From Erythrobacter sp. JK5 (GTDB lineage: Bacteria; Pseudomonadota; Alphaproteobacteria; Sphingomonadales; Sphingomonadaceae), in contig NZ_CP073577.1 of NCBI RefSeq assembly GCF_018205975.1, forward strand, positions 1,798,001-1,862,000: a DNA stretch of 64,000 bases, read 5' to 3'. The position numbers were made by a program, and so were the translations under genes. Under the pieces are notes generated by a model. That model was not told the DNA's origin. It worked only from the letters and a program-made list of their open reading frames with translations, and did no database searches. Positions 1 through 10,677 of this stretch are shown here, one piece after another. How positions within the stretch are numbered: the stretch's first letter is position 1; each line of letters opens with the position of its first letter.

Positions 1-800
1 TCCTCGAAATAGGTGCCGAGCTCGGCCGGGATATCGTGATTGGCGTAGCGCTCGCGCACCGCGTCGAGATCCTCGCTACGGCATTGCTGGGTCACCTGCA
101 GCCGCTGGCGCAGCATCGGCGGCAGCATGGCGAGACCATCCGGTACCACTTCGGACAGCACCCGAGCGCCCTGGCTTCCGCCGGTTACGAGCACACGGAG
201 CAGCCCGTCTTCGGTGAAGGCGGGGAAATCCTCGTCGCGCAGGTGCAGCACTTCCTCGCGCACGGGATTGCCGACGAGATGGACCTTGTCGGCGAATTTC
301 GGCTTGAGCCGCTGCACATCGGGATAGGAGGTTGCGATCGCATCGACGCGCCGCGCCAGCAGGCGGTTGACCCGCCCGAACACGGCGTTCTGCTCGTGCA
401 CGAGGCACGGAATCTTCGCCGAAGTCGCCGCGAGCAGCGCGGGCAGCGCGGGATAGCCGCCAAAGCCGATCACCGCGCTCGGTTCGAACGCATCGAACAG
501 CCGCAGTGCCATGTTGCGCCCTTCCAGCACCGAACGCACCCCGCGAACCCAGCGCAGCGGGTTCTTGCCGAATCGACCGGCCGGCAGGACATGCGCGGTG
601 AGGCCTTCGGGCTTGCCGGGGATGGTGACCCCGCGAGAATCGGTAATCAACGCGACGTGATGCCCGCGCTCCTCCAGCTCGCTCGCCAATGCAAAGGCAG
701 GGATCAGGTGCCCGCCGGTGCCGCCCGCGGCAAGCACGAAGTGACGGCTTGCCCCGCTCGGGACATGCTGGCCCTTCCTTCCCGGCGTCTCGCTGGTCAT
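1..800 (-). CDS. murG: MurG, UDP-GlcNAc:lipid I transferase (3' end cut by window)
   Basis: This glycosyltransferase adds GlcNAc to lipid I on the inner face of the cytoplasmic membrane, giving lipid II for peptidoglycan. About 266 residues are present, and the C-terminus lies beyond the left edge. The glycine-rich lipid-binding loop AAGGTGGH is near residue 20, followed by VIGFGGYPA and the second G loop VTGGSQGA, all typical of MurG. The ATG at 800 overlaps the ftsW stop as ATGA, so translation is probably coupled. It is the last gene of the dcw run visible here. Identification is firm from motifs plus position. Confidence 0.96.
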   Translation of the reverse strand, partial: MTSETPGRKGQHVPSGASRHFVLAAGGTGGHLIPAFALASELEERGHHVALITDSRGVTIPGKPEGLTAHVLPAGRFGKNPLRWVRGVRSVLEGRNMALRLFDAFEPSAVIGFGGYPALPALLAATSAKIPCLVHEQNAVFGRVNRLLARRVDAIATSYPDVQRLKPKFADKVHLVGNPVREEVLHLRDEDFPAFTEDGLLRVLVTGGSQGARVLSEVVPDGLAMLPPMLRQRLQVTQQCRSEDLDAVRERYANHDIPAELGTYFE

Positions 801-2041
801 GCGCGGTCCTCCCTGTGGTCCGTCTTCGGACGCTCGATCATCGACATCAGCCCGACATCGTCGCGTTGGAGAAACGGATTGCGACGGGTGATCGCCAGCA
901 ATAGCCCAATTGCGAAACAGACCGCCAGCGTCGAGGACCCGCCATAGCTGACAAGCGGCAGCGTCATCCCCTTCGACGGGAACAGCTGGAGGTTGACGAG
1001 AATGTTTATGAACGCCTGTCCGCCGAACCCGGTCGCCAGGCCGGTCCCGGCGAGCAGCACGAACAGGTTGTCCTCACCGACCAGTCGCAGCAGCACCCGC
1101 GCGACGATCGCGAGATAGAGCGCGACCACGATGGCGCACACGATCAGGCCGAACTCCTCGCCGATGACCGAGAAGATATAGTCGGTGTGCGCCTCGGGCA
1201 GGTTCATCTTGCGCACGCCGAGCCATAGTCCGCTGCCCGTCCAGCCTCCGGCCAGCAGGGTCCGCTGCGCCAGATCGACCTGGTCGAACGCGGTCCCCCC
1301 GCCGAAGAAGGAATCGATCCGGTGACGGGCATTGTCGTAGAGGAAATAGCTCAGCGTCAGGCCCGTGATCCCTGCGAGCACCAAAGCGCCGATGCGTTGC
1401 AGCGATACGCCCGACAGCAGGATCAGTACGAACCACACGCCGCCGAACAGGATCGTCGCCCCGAGATTGGGCTGGAGCATCAGCAACGCCGCGACCAGCG
1501 CCATGATTGCGGTGCAATAGCCCAGCACCGGCAAATCCGGATCGCGCAGGCGCCAGCTCAGGATCCACGCCAGAATGACGGTGAACCCCGGCTTGAGGAA
1601 TTCGCTCGGTTGCAGCGACATGCCGACCTCGAGCCAGCGCCGCGCCCCGTTCTTTTCCGCCCCGAAGATCGGCACCAGGAACATCAGCCCCAGCATGATC
1701 ACCCCGACCACGATCCCGACCCGGCGCGCATCATCGCGTTCAAGGAAAGAAAGCCCGATCATCAGGCACAGCCCCATGAACTGGAACACCAGATGTCGCT
1801 TGAAGAACAGGAATTCGTCGAGCCGCACCTCGGCGGTCGAAAGCTGGTCGGCGCTGGCCGGCGAGGCGGCGAGCACCGAGGCCGTGCCGATCGCCATCAG
1901 CATCAGGATGAACGCCAGCAGCACCTTGTCGATTTCCTGCCACCACACCCGCACCCGCTCGCGCCAGGCCCGGCGCACCGGCACGGGAGCGTGGAACGGC
2001 GCGTCGGGGCGCGAATGGGGATAGGAACCCGCGCCGCTCAT
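797..2041 (-). CDS. ftsW: FtsW, SEDS-family septal glycan polymerase
   Basis: FtsW is the membrane-embedded SEDS transglycosylase that polymerises lipid II at the division site together with FtsI. The 414-residue product has a cytoplasmic N-terminal stretch rich in Arg and Pro, then about ten hydrophobic segments. The conserved C-terminal region contains [17 protein letters not shown], a FtsW/RodA signature. It overlaps murD upstream and murG downstream by ATGA. Its place between murD and murG separates it from the elongasome homologue RodA. Confidence 0.96.
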   Translation of the reverse strand: MSGAGSYPHSRPDAPFHAPVPVRRAWRERVRVWWQEIDKVLLAFILMLMAIGTASVLAASPASADQLSTAEVRLDEFLFFKRHLVFQFMGLCLMIGLSFLERDDARRVGIVVGVIMLGLMFLVPIFGAEKNGARRWLEVGMSLQPSEFLKPGFTVILAWILSWRLRDPDLPVLGYCTAIMALVAALLMLQPNLGATILFGGVWFVLILLSGVSLQRIGALVLAGITGLTLSYFLYDNARHRIDSFFGGGTAFDQVDLAQRTLLAGGWTGSGLWLGVRKMNLPEAHTDYIFSVIGEEFGLIVCAIVVALYLAIVARVLLRLVGEDNLFVLLAGTGLATGFGGQAFINILVNLQLFPSKGMTLPLVSYGGSSTLAVCFAIGLLLAITRRNPFLQRDDVGLMSMIERPKTDHREDRA

Positions 2042-3422
2042 GCCGCCTGGTCCTTGCGGTGGGGATCGTCGTCGAACGGTGAGCAGTCGGTCATCACGCC
2101 GACCAGCTGGCGGAAATGCTCGCCGCGTTTTTCATAGTCGCGAAACTGGTCGAAACTGGCGCAGGCGGGCGAAAACAGCACGACTTCGCCCGGTCGCGCG
2201 GCAGCGCGGGCACGCTGCACCGCCTCGCAAACCAGCTCGCAGCGTTCGACATGCGCATGCGGGGCGATCAGCTCGGCAAAGCGCGGTCCGGCCTCGCCAA
2301 CGGTGTAGGCGGCGGCGAGCTTGTCGAGATGCACGGCGCATTCGCCCAGCCCGTCTTCCTTAGCCAGCCCCCGACGATCCAGTGCACGCGCGGCGCGCCG
2401 GCGTTGATCGCCGGGTCGGGCGGAAACGCTGCAAGCGCGGGTGCGGCGGACGCCGGATTGGTCGCCTTGCTGTCGTTGATGAACAGCACGCCATCGTCCT
2501 CGGTCACCCGCTCCATCCGGTGCGGAAGGTTGGTAAAGCGCGGGAGCGCGTGCTGCCACTGCGCCGGCGTCACGCCGAGCTCTTCGACCAGCGCCACTGC
2601 GACCGCGACATTTTCGAGATTGTGCGGCCCCTGCAGGCCGGGCCAGTCGGGCTGCCTGCCGATGAAGCGGTCGAGATCGGCCAGCGTCACGCGTCCTTGG
2701 GCGCGACGCGCGCGCTCGCGCTCGAAAATCGCGCCAACCGGTTCGGCGCGCGTGCCGAACACCGCGAACCGACCGTCCGATTGCAGCTGGAACAGGCGCG
2801 CCTTCGATGCGGCGTAGCCGGCAAACCCGTCATAGCGATCGAGATGGTCGGGGGTGATGTTGGTCAGCGCAGCGGCTTCGCAATCGAGGCTGAAGGTAAG
2901 ATCGACCTGGTAGCTCGACAGTTCGAGCACATACACGCCTTCGCCATTCGCGTTGGGATCGAGCGGCGGCTGCGCCATGATCGGCACGCCGATATTGCCG
3001 CCGACTTCCGCCGGGATGCCCGCCATATCGAGGATGTGGTGCACCAGCGCGGTGGTGGTCGTCTTGCCGTTGGTGCCGGTGATGCCGACCACCCGGTGCG
3101 GCGGCAAGCCCGGTCGGGCCAGCGCGAACAGCTCGATGTCGCCGATGACGGGCACGCCGAACTGCCCGGCATGGCCTTTGATCGGATGGGTGTTCAACGG
3201 CACCCCGGGAGACACCACCACCCCGTCGAACCCCTTCAGGTTGAGCTCGAGCGGATCGGCCAGCGTGCAGCGTCCCTCGAACGGTTCGCGCGCTACGTCC
3301 TGCCGGTCCCACGCAGTCACGTCCGCCCCGCTCGCCAGCAGCGCCTCGACCGCTGCCGCGCCCGACCGCGCCAGGCCGAGAACGGCATAGCGTTTTCCGG
3401 CAAAGGCGCGCGAGGTGATCAT
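2038..3422 (-). CDS. murD: MurD, UDP-MurNAc-L-Ala:D-Glu ligase, with an apparent 1-base frameshift
   Basis: MurD adds D-glutamate to UDP-MurNAc-L-Ala in the cytoplasm. The N-terminal part (start at 3422) has the ATP loop [15 protein letters not shown] and reads normally to HWIVGG. From there the expected sequence [10 protein letters not shown]...LDKLAAAY continues in another frame, which ends at 2038 with the ATGA overlap onto ftsW. Adding one G to the five-G run (minus strand, plus coordinates 2368-2372) would restore VGGLAKED and a full-length protein of about 461 residues. As written, the first frame stops at 2268. Because murD is essential and the rest is intact, a sequencing or assembly indel is the likeliest cause. 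Confidence 0.9.
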
Positions 3423-3432
3423 GCGTGTCCGG

Positions 3433-4503
3433 CTACCTCAACTTCAGTGTCGCCAGCCCGGCCATGGCGAGCACGATCGCGATGATCCAGAAACGGATCA
3501 CGACCTTGCTCTCGCTCCAGCCGAGCTGTTCGAAATGGTGATGGATCGGCGCCATGCGGAAGATGCGCTTGCCGGTCCGCTTGAACCAGAACACCTGGAT
3601 GATGACGCTTGCGGTCTCGACCACAAACAGCCCGCCGACGATCAGCAGCACGATTTCGTGATGGCTTGCCACCGCGATCGCACCCAGCGCCCCGCCGAGC
3701 GCGAGCGATCCGGTATCGCCCATGAATACCGCTGCCGGCGGTGCGTTGAACCACAGGAACGCGAGCCCGCCGCCCATGATCGCGGCGCAGAATATCGCCA
3801 GCTCCCCTGCTCCCGGTACATGCGGGATTCCGAGATACTCGCTAAAATCCGCGCGCCCGACCAGATAGGCGATGATCGCGAACGTACCCGCCGCGATTAT
3901 CACCGGCATGATCGCCAGCCCGTCGAGCCCGTCGGTGAGGTTTACCGCGTTGCCGAAGCCGACGATGATTGTCGCCGCGAAGAGGTAATAGAAGGGGCCG
4001 AGCGGAATCTGCACGCCAGAAAAGAACGGCACGTAGAGATCGGTGCTGATCTGGCTGACGATAATGTAGGACGCGATCCCCGCGACGGCGAATTCCAGCA
4101 ACAGCCGCACCCTGCCGGGCACCCCGGCATGGCTGTTCTTCGAGACCTTGTCGTAATCATCGAGAAATCCGATCACGCCGAAGCCGAGCGTCACGGCGAC
4201 GCAGGCCCAGACCAGCGGATTGCGCGGGTCCATCCAGATCAGCAGCGACAGGGTCAGCGCGATGATCACCATCAACCCACCCATTGTCGGCGTACCGCGC
4301 TTGGCCAGGTGCGATTGCGGACCGTCCTCGCGGATCGGCTGCCCCTTGCCCTGGCGCACACGCAGCAGATTGATGAAGCGCGGACCGATCAGCAGGCCGA
4401 TGAACAGCGCAGTCAGCAGCGTCGCTCCGGCACGGAACGTCTGGTAGCGTACCAGGTTCAAGGCGCCTTCGAAGCCCAGCCATTCGGCGAGTAGGTAGAG
4501 CAT
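3433..4503 (-). CDS. mraY: MraY, phospho-MurNAc-pentapeptide translocase
   Basis: MraY makes lipid I by transferring phospho-MurNAc-pentapeptide to undecaprenyl phosphate in the inner membrane. The 356-residue length fits the family. About ten transmembrane segments alternate with conserved cytoplasmic loops, including the nucleotide and Mg-binding [10 protein letters not shown] and [12 protein letters not shown], and the late histidine motif [11 protein letters not shown]. It lies 19 bp after murF and 10 bp before murD, the only genes of this cluster not joined by overlaps. Confidence 0.97.
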   Translation of the reverse strand: MLYLLAEWLGFEGALNLVRYQTFRAGATLLTALFIGLLIGPRFINLLRVRQGKGQPIREDGPQSHLAKRGTPTMGGLMVIIALTLSLLIWMDPRNPLVWACVAVTLGFGVIGFLDDYDKVSKNSHAGVPGRVRLLLEFAVAGIASYIIVSQISTDLYVPFFSGVQIPLGPFYYLFAATIIVGFGNAVNLTDGLDGLAIMPVIIAAGTFAIIAYLVGRADFSEYLGIPHVPGAGELAIFCAAIMGGGLAFLWFNAPPAAVFMGDTGSLALGGALGAIAVASHHEIVLLIVGGLFVVETASVIIQVFWFKRTGKRIFRMAPIHHHFEQLGWSESKVVIRFWIIAIVLAMAGLATLKLR

Positions 4504-4522
4504 TCAGATCCCTCGCCTCCGT

Positions 4523-5992
4523 CTAGCCAGAAGCGTTCGTAAAGTGTGTCACCAGCCCGCCCAGGCCGACCGAATTGGAGCCCTTCACAAGCACAGCATC
4601 GCCATGGGTGAGTCCGAAATGCTCGAGCGCCGCGATCGCCTCGGCAGGCCCCTTGCAATGGGCGAAGCTCGGCGCGATGCCAAGCGATTTGGCGCCGTCT
4701 TTCCCCAATTCGGCGGCGAGCGCGCGCATTTCGTCGCCGACAAGGATCGCATGGTCGATCTTGGCTTCGGCCAGCGGTTCGGCGAGCTGCCGGTGAAACC
4801 GGTCGGCGAAATCGCCCAGTTCCTTCATGCTGCCGAGCACCGCGATGCGGCGCAGCGCCGGGGTCTGGCCCAGTTGGCGTAAGGTCGCGCGCATCGAAGC
4901 GGGGTTGGCGTTGTAGCTTTCGTCGACCAGCAACGCCTTGCCGCCCGAAACCGCGATCTGCAACCGCGCACCGCGCCCCTTCAGACCGCCCATTTCGGCC
5001 AGCGCAAGCCCGGCTGCGGCCAGATCGCCGCCCGCCGCGCGCACCGCAGCCAGCACGCCGAGCGAATTCGCGACCCAGTGCTCGCCCGGCTCGGCGATGG
5101 TGTAGCACAGCCGCGCATCCCCGAGCTCGGCCGTCACCAGCGATCCGCCGTTGGCAGCCGGGATGGCGTCGAGCAGCCGCACATCGGCTGCTTCGTTGCG
5201 ACCGAAGGTGACCACCTCGACACCAAGACGGCGGGCATGGTCGATCAACCGCCCGGCGTATTCGCTGTCCGCCGGGATGATCGCGGCGCCGCCTTCGACC
5301 AGGCCGGTGAAGATCTGGGCTTTCTCGTCGGCGATTGCCTCCATGCTGCCGAGATTTTCGATATGCGCGGGTGCGATCGTGGTGATCAGCGCGACATGCG
5401 GGCGCACGTGGTCGGTCAGCGGGGCGATCTCGCCCGCGTGGTTCATTCCCATCTCGAACACGCCGTAGCGCGCCCGCGCAGGGAGCCGTGCGAGGCTGAG
5501 CGGAACACCGACATGGTTGTTGTAGCTGCGCACGCTGCGATGCGCACCGCCCCGGCTGGCACGGTCGAGCGCGTTGAAGATCGCTTCCTTGACCCCGGTC
5601 TTGCCGACCGAACCGGTCACTGCGATGCGTTTTGCATTGCCACGTTCGCGCGCTGCATGAGCGAGCGCATGAAGCGCCGCGGTGGTGTTCTCGACCAAAA
5701 CATGCGGGAAATCGACCGGACGGTCGGTAATCGCGGCGACGGCTCCGGCGGCGAAGGCCTGGGGCAGGAATTTGTGACCGTCCATCGCCTCGCCCTTGAG
5801 CGCCACGAACAGATCGCCCGGACGCACGTCGCGCGAGTCCATCTCGACCCCGGCAGCCTGGAAATGGTGCGACGACACACCGCCAGTCGCGACCTCGATG
5901 TCGTGCGAGAACCACAGCGGCAGCGGCAGGCGGTCGCGCGGGTCGACCGGCCATGCCTTCAGCATACCCTGCACCAGCTGACGGGCGTTCAT
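4523..5992 (-). CDS. murF: MurF, UDP-MurNAc-tripeptide:D-Ala-D-Ala ligase
   Basis: MurF attaches D-Ala-D-Ala to finish the cytoplasmic UDP-MurNAc-pentapeptide. The 489-residue product shows the N-terminal Mur ligase domain (SRDVRPGDLFVALKG), the ATP loop AVTGSVGKTGVKEAI, the central EMGMNHAGEI motif typical of MurF, and DESYNANPAS. The open frame continues upstream through murE in a different frame, but the true start is the ATG at 5992 (MNARQLVQGM), which overlaps the murE stop as ATGA. Confidence 0.97.
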   Translation of the reverse strand: MNARQLVQGMLKAWPVDPRDRLPLPLWFSHDIEVATGGVSSHHFQAAGVEMDSRDVRPGDLFVALKGEAMDGHKFLPQAFAAGAVAAITDRPVDFPHVLVENTTAALHALAHAARERGNAKRIAVTGSVGKTGVKEAIFNALDRASRGGAHRSVRSYNNHVGVPLSLARLPARARYGVFEMGMNHAGEIAPLTDHVRPHVALITTIAPAHIENLGSMEAIADEKAQIFTGLVEGGAAIIPADSEYAGRLIDHARRLGVEVVTFGRNEAADVRLLDAIPAANGGSLVTAELGDARLCYTIAEPGEHWVANSLGVLAAVRAAGGDLAAAGLALAEMGGLKGRGARLQIAVSGGKALLVDESYNANPASMRATLRQLGQTPALRRIAVLGSMKELGDFADRFHRQLAEPLAEAKIDHAILVGDEMRALAAELGKDGAKSLGIAPSFAHCKGPAEAIAALEHFGLTHGDAVLVKGSNSVGLGGLVTHFTNASG

Positions 5993-7488
5993 GCCCCGGC
6001 TCCTGTCGACGCTGCCGCGCATTCGCGCGCCACCTGTACATCGTCGAACGGCAACACTCGCATAGCTTCTCCCGACCCGATTATCTGTCCTTGCTCGTGG
6101 CCCTTTCCGGCAACGAGGATGATGTCGTGTTCGCGCGCCTCGGCGATGGCGGCGGCGATGGCTTCGCGGCGCCCGCCCATGTCGCGCACATGCGACGCTC
6201 CGCCTGCACCGTGCATGATCGCGGCGCGAATGGCGGCGGCATCCTCGCCGCGCGGATTGTCGTCGGTGACGATTACCACATCGGCCGACTTGGCCGCGAC
6301 TTCGCCCATCGGCGCGCGCTTGCCGCTGTCGCGGTCTCCGCCTGCACCGAAGACGACGATCAGCCTGCCCCCACGCTCCGCATCGACATGCGGGCGCAGC
6401 GCCGCGATCGCCGCTTCGAGCGCGTCGGGCGTGTGCGCGTAATCGACATAGAGCGGTGCACCAACCGGCGCGATGACCGCGCGCTCGAGCCGCCCGCGCA
6501 CCGGCTGCAATCGTGAAACCGCGTCGAACACCTGCGATGCGTCGGAACCGGTCGACAGCGCGAGCCCGGCAGCGCACAATGCATTTGCCGCCTGGTATGC
6601 CCCGATCAGCGGCAGCTTGATCGTCCGCCCGGTGCCGTCGTGCTCGACCGTCAGGGTCTGTCCGAGCTGGGTCGCCTCGCGGGCGGCGAGGCGCAGGAAC
6701 GCGCCCCGCTCGCCCACTGTCCGAACACGCAGGTCTTGGGCTTCCGCGTGTTCGATGGCGCGGCGGGTCCACTCGCACATTTCCCCGCCGTCCCAGATGA
6801 TCGCCGGCGCGCCGGGTCCGACCACTTCGTCGAACATGCGCATCTTGGCCGCAAAATACTCTTCCATCGTGCCGTGGTAATCGAGGTGGTCGCGGCTGAA
6901 ATTGGTGAAGGCGCAGGCGGCCACGCGCAGCCCTTCGTTGCGGTATTGCGACAGGCCGTGGCTCGATGCCTCGTAGGCGACATGGGTCACGCCTTCGCGC
7001 GCCAACCCGCTCATGTTGGAGAGGAAAGTGACGATGTCGGGCGTGGTCAGCCCGGTCGAGATGCTGCCGTCGGGGGTGGTCACGCCGAGCGTCCCGATGC
7101 TCGCCGCGCGCTCGCCGCACATGCGCCAGATCTGGCGGGTCATCTCGGCGGTCGAGGTCTTGCCGTTGGTGCCGGTGACCGCGACCAGCGTTTCGGGCAC
7201 GGGCTTGAAGAACTGCGCCGCGAGCAGCGCAAAAGTCCGGCGCGGCTCCTCGCTTGAGATATGCACCGCGCCTTTCACCGGCGCTTCGGGCCGGGTCACG
7301 ACAGCGACTGCACCCGCTTCGACGGCCGCGGGAATGAAATCCTCGGCGTTGAAGCGCTCGCCGCGAAACGCGCCGAACACGGTGCCGGGCGCAACCTTGC
7401 GGTGATCGATGGCGAAGCCGGTTACGGCGATGTCGCCGCCCTCTCGACACTCCACCCCCGCGCGCTCGGCCAGCCCCCTCAGCTTCAT
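5989..7488 (-). CDS. murE: MurE, meso-diaminopimelate-adding ligase
   Basis: MurE adds the third stem-peptide residue to UDP-MurNAc-dipeptide. The 499-residue protein carries the ATP loop AVTGTNGKTSTAEM, the MurE-type YVDYAHTPDALE segment, and DNPRGED, whose DNPR tetrapeptide is the known signature for meso-diaminopimelate rather than lysine specificity. Residues of the C-terminal domain GKGHEQGQII are also present. Start and stop both sit in 4-bp overlaps with ftsI and murF, so the genes are probably translated together. Confidence 0.97.
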   Translation of the reverse strand: MKLRGLAERAGVECREGGDIAVTGFAIDHRKVAPGTVFGAFRGERFNAEDFIPAAVEAGAVAVVTRPEAPVKGAVHISSEEPRRTFALLAAQFFKPVPETLVAVTGTNGKTSTAEMTRQIWRMCGERAASIGTLGVTTPDGSISTGLTTPDIVTFLSNMSGLAREGVTHVAYEASSHGLSQYRNEGLRVAACAFTNFSRDHLDYHGTMEEYFAAKMRMFDEVVGPGAPAIIWDGGEMCEWTRRAIEHAEAQDLRVRTVGERGAFLRLAAREATQLGQTLTVEHDGTGRTIKLPLIGAYQAANALCAAGLALSTGSDASQVFDAVSRLQPVRGRLERAVIAPVGAPLYVDYAHTPDALEAAIAALRPHVDAERGGRLIVVFGAGGDRDSGKRAPMGEVAAKSADVVIVTDDNPRGEDAAAIRAAIMHGAGGASHVRDMGGRREAIAAAIAEAREHDIILVAGKGHEQGQIIGSGEAMRVLPFDDVQVARECAAASTGAGA

Positions 7489-9203
7489 TTGTGCCCCTCG
7501 ACCAGATAACGCAGGTCGGAAATGTCGACGTCGCGATTGTCGTCGGGCCGGACCCCCAGCATCGGCCCGATGCGCGGCACCAGCCGCCCGACGATCGGAG
7601 CGGCGTTGAACGCGGCGGTGCGCTGGAACGAGCTGGCGAGCGTGCCGCGCGGTTCATCGAGCATCGTCACCACGACATAGCGCGGACGATCCATCGGAAA
7701 GGCGGCGGCGAACGACGAGATCAGCGCGGTCTTGGCATACCCGCCCTGGCGCGGCTTTTCGGCCGATCCGGTCTTGCCGCCGACCCGGAAACCCGGTGCA
7801 TCGGCGCTGCGGCCCGTGCCGTAGAGCGAGATCATGCGCAGCATCTGCCGCATCCGTGCCGAAGTCGAAGCCTTGAACACCCGGCGTCCGCGCGGAACGT
7901 CTTGCGGGGCCAGCTTGCGCAGCGTCGCCGGGCGCCAGATCCCGCCATTGACCATTGCCGCATAGCCGCTGGCGAGGTGCAGCGGCGTGACCGCCACGCC
8001 GTGTCCGTAGCCGACCGTCATGGTCTTCAGCCGCGACCAGTTGTCGCCGGGCCAGATCGGGTGGCCGCGCGCGGGCAGTTCGACATAGGGACGGCGGTCC
8101 ATGCCGAGATCGATCATCGTCTGCCGCAGCCGCTTTGCGCCGAGCTCGTCGGCGATCCGTGCGGTGACGGTGTTGGACGAATAGACCAGCGCCTGCGGCA
8201 CGTTGAGTGCACTGCCCTTGGGCTTGAGATCGCGGATCGTGCGCTTGGCAATCTCGACATTGGTTGCGTTCCACGGGCGCGACAGGTCGCGCACTACTCC
8301 GGCATCGATCGCGGCGGCGACGGTCAATGGCTTGAAGGTCGATCCGAGCTCGTAGACGCCGTTGGTGGCGCGGTTGAATTCGTTCGGGGCACCCTGCGCG
8401 CCGATCACGTTGGGATCGAATTCGGGCAGCGAGGCCAGCGCCATGATCTCCCCGGTATCGGCGTCGAGCACGATACCCGCCGCGCCGATCGCATCGGTCG
8501 CAAGCATGCCGCGCCGCAATTCCTCCTCGAGCGCACCCTGGACGCGCACGTCGATCGACAGCGCGACAGACTCCGCCCGCAACTCCGGGTCACGCAACTG
8601 CCCGTCGAGCACCTGCTCCATCCCGAGCCGCCCGCCCTCGCCTTCGACCACGTAGCCCAGCACATGCGCGGCGAGCGAACCCTGCGGATAGTGCCGCTCG
8701 TTCTCGCGCGGGAATTGCAGCGCGATCTCGCCCATTTCGAACACCCGGTTGGCCTCTTCGGGCAGCACCCGACGTCGCAGATAGCCCGCCCGGCCCGAGA
8801 CGAGCCGCTGCGCCGTCTTGGCAACGTCCATGTCGGGGAAGATCGCGTTGAGCTCGGTCGCGACCTCCTGGGGCGATCGGACCAGCGGCGAACCCTCGTC
8901 GCCCATCGCTTCGGGATCGAACCACATCGCATAAGCGGGAAAAGCCCGCGCCAGCGGCACACCGTTGCGGTCGGTGATCTCGCCGCGCGGCGGAAGCAAT
9001 TGTTCGGCCAGGCTGGTGCGGTCGGGCGTGCCCCCGACAAAGCCGAGATACGCGATCCGCAGCACCGCCACCGCGGCCACCAGCGCGAACACGATCGCGA
9101 TCCAAAGCACCCGCCAGCGGGCGGTCAGCAGCGACTGGTAGCGCAGGTGGACCAGCCGGACGCGGCCCAGCGGCACCGCAGCCTGCGCGGCATAGGCGTT
9201 CAT
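7485..9203 (-). CDS. ftsI: FtsI (PBP3), septal peptidoglycan transpeptidase
   Basis: This class B penicillin-binding protein cross-links septal peptidoglycan in the periplasm with FtsW. The 572-residue protein has a cytoplasmic N-terminus, one transmembrane helix at about residues 30-50, a PBP dimerisation domain beginning near RGEITDRNG, and the transpeptidase domain with the three penicillin-binding motifs in order: STFK, SSN and KTGS. It overlaps ftsL upstream and murE downstream by 4 bp. Confidence 0.97.
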   Translation of the reverse strand: MNAYAAQAAVPLGRVRLVHLRYQSLLTARWRVLWIAIVFALVAAVAVLRIAYLGFVGGTPDRTSLAEQLLPPRGEITDRNGVPLARAFPAYAMWFDPEAMGDEGSPLVRSPQEVATELNAIFPDMDVAKTAQRLVSGRAGYLRRRVLPEEANRVFEMGEIALQFPRENERHYPQGSLAAHVLGYVVEGEGGRLGMEQVLDGQLRDPELRAESVALSIDVRVQGALEEELRRGMLATDAIGAAGIVLDADTGEIMALASLPEFDPNVIGAQGAPNEFNRATNGVYELGSTFKPLTVAAAIDAGVVRDLSRPWNATNVEIAKRTIRDLKPKGSALNVPQALVYSSNTVTARIADELGAKRLRQTMIDLGMDRRPYVELPARGHPIWPGDNWSRLKTMTVGYGHGVAVTPLHLASGYAAMVNGGIWRPATLRKLAPQDVPRGRRVFKASTSARMRQMLRMISLYGTGRSADAPGFRVGGKTGSAEKPRQGGYAKTALISSFAAAFPMDRPRYVVVTMLDEPRGTLASSFQRTAAFNAAPIVGRLVPRIGPMLGVRPDDNRDVDISDLRYLVEGHK

Positions 9204-9742
9204 TCAACCGCCTCGTCTGGTCGCGACGTGCGCGCCTGCGCCGCGCGGATCGGCGAAGCCTCGACGAGGAAATCGCCGAACGCATCGGTGAACGCGCTCC
9301 GCGGATCGGTATCCGCGCTGGCCGAAGCGAGCGTGATTGGTGCCCCGGTCAGCGGCGAGACCATGTCGCGCGCAGGCACCGGCGCACCGTCCTCCCCGGT
9401 TTCGGCGCGGGCGACGCGGATCGGTGAAGGCGCGCCCGGAGCCTGCGGTAGGCCGAGGCTCGCCAGCTGGCGCTGGCCGTCGATATACTGGTCCGCCCGC
9501 GGCGCTTCATAACCGAATTCGACCGCGTTCCAGTTCGCGAGCTGGCGCTGGCTGGCGCGCGATTCGAACTCGGTCTCGAGCATCAGCGTCTCGCGTTCGA
9601 GTGAAACGATCTTGCGCTCGGCGAGCAGCACTTCGCTCTTCACCGCATGGACGTTGAAGCTCAGCACCATGAAGATGCCGAGGCACAGGCCGAGCGAAGC
9701 GAGCCAGCCGATCTGGCGCATGCGGGAGCCGGTCACGATCAT
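9200..9742 (-). CDS. ftsL: FtsL-like divisome protein with a long C-terminal extension
   Basis: The 180-residue protein lies at the conserved ftsL position between rsmH and ftsI. Near the N-terminus one membrane helix (about residues 11-31) is followed by a stretch of heptad-like charged and leucine residues ([18 protein letters not shown]), fitting the short coiled coil of FtsL that pairs with FtsB. The remaining ~90 residues are Ala, Pro and Asp rich with no recognised domain, longer than the usual FtsL of about 100-120 residues. The call rests on position and topology, since FtsL sequence is poorly conserved. Confidence 0.82.
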   Translation of the reverse strand: MIVTGSRMRQIGWLASLGLCLGIFMVLSFNVHAVKSEVLLAERKIVSLERETLMLETEFESRASQRQLANWNAVEFGYEAPRADQYIDGQRQLASLGLPQAPGAPSPIRVARAETGEDGAPVPARDMVSPLTGAPITLASASADTDPRSAFTDAFGDFLVEASPIRAAQARTSRPDEAVE

Positions 9743-10677
9743 GCTGCATCCCTCCTGGCTGGCGCGGCGGTGCGGATGGCGTGGCGCAGGATCGAGGAAC
9801 GCGCGCGGGGATTGCGCGCGACCTCGTCTTCGCCGGGGCGGATCGCCTTGGAGACGCGTGCAAAGGTCGGCGTCGGTCCGGGGAGCTCGCCGGGCAGGTG
9901 GCGCGATACGGCACGGCCCGCGCCCGAAGCGTCCCTGAAGAAGCGCTTCACGATCCGGTCTTCGAGGCTGTGGAAGCTGACCACCGCCAGCACTCCGCCT
10001 TCACGCAGCAGCGCTTCGGCGGCGGCGAGGCCGGCGCGCAGTTCGCCCAGCTCGTCGTTCACATGGATGCGCACCGCCTGGAACGTGCGGGTCGCGGGGT
10101 CCTTCTTGTCGTGCGGCTTGTGGCCCAGCGCCTTGCGCACCACGCGGGCGAGCTCGCCGGTGGTTTCAAGCGGGCGTGCGGCAACGATAGCGCGCGCGAC
10201 GCGGCGCGACTGGCGCTCCTCGCCATATTCGTAGAGCACGTCGGCGATCGCGGCTTCGTCGGCGGAGTTGAGGAAATCGGCAGCGCTTTCGCCAGCTGAA
10301 CTCATCCGCATGTCGAGCGGCCCGTCGTGCGAATAGGCAAAGCCGCGTTCGCCCTGGTCGAGCTGCATCGAGCTGACGCCGATATCCATTACCACGGCAT
10401 CGACCCGCGGCACGCCGAGCGCATCGAGCTCTTCGCGCATCTCGGAAAACCGCCGCTGATGCAGCGAAAGCCGACCGTCGAACCGCTCGACCATTGCAGC
10501 GCCGTCGCGGATCGCACCCGGATCGCGATCGAAGGCATAGACGCGCGCGCCCGCTTCGAGCAGCGCGGTCGTGTATCCGCCGGCCCCGAACGTGGCATCG
10601 ACCACGCTCATGCCGGGTGCAGGGCTGATCGCGCCGATCACCTCGTCGAGCAGGACAGGAATGTGCGGCGCGATCAT
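9739..10677 (-). CDS. rsmH: RsmH (MraW), 16S rRNA m4C1402 methyltransferase
   Basis: RsmH methylates N4 of C1402 in the decoding centre of 16S rRNA using S-adenosylmethionine. The start is set at the ATG at 10677 ([13 protein letters not shown]), which overlaps the mraZ stop as ATGA; the open frame extends further upstream only inside mraZ. The SAM-binding motif [12 protein letters not shown] is near residue 30, and later motifs [17 protein letters not shown] and [13 protein letters not shown] are family hallmarks. Its length of 312 residues is normal. Confidence 0.97.
   Translation of the reverse strand: MIAPHIPVLLDEVIGAISPAPGMSVVDATFGAGGYTTALLEAGARVYAFDRDPGAIRDGAAMVERFDGRLSLHQRRFSEMREELDALGVPRVDAVVMDIGVSSMQLDQGERGFAYSHDGPLDMRMSSAGESAADFLNSADEAAIADVLYEYGEERQSRRVARAIVAARPLETTGELARVVRKALGHKPHDKKDPATRTFQAVRIHVNDELGELRAGLAAAEALLREGGVLAVVSFHSLEDRIVKRFFRDASGAGRAVSRHLPGELPGPTPTFARVSKAIRPGEDEVARNPRARSSILRHAIRTAAPARRDAA

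Noticed and set aside
2268..2559. Programmed ribosomal frameshift in murD
   Set aside because: There is no slippery heptamer of known type or downstream structure that I can support, and cysK shows the same single-G loss, so sequence error is simpler.
4523..7657. A 1044-codon open frame covering murF and reading through murE
   Set aside because: Only the murF part (from 5992) has conserved sequence; the rest is an out-of-frame reading of murE, open because of high GC.
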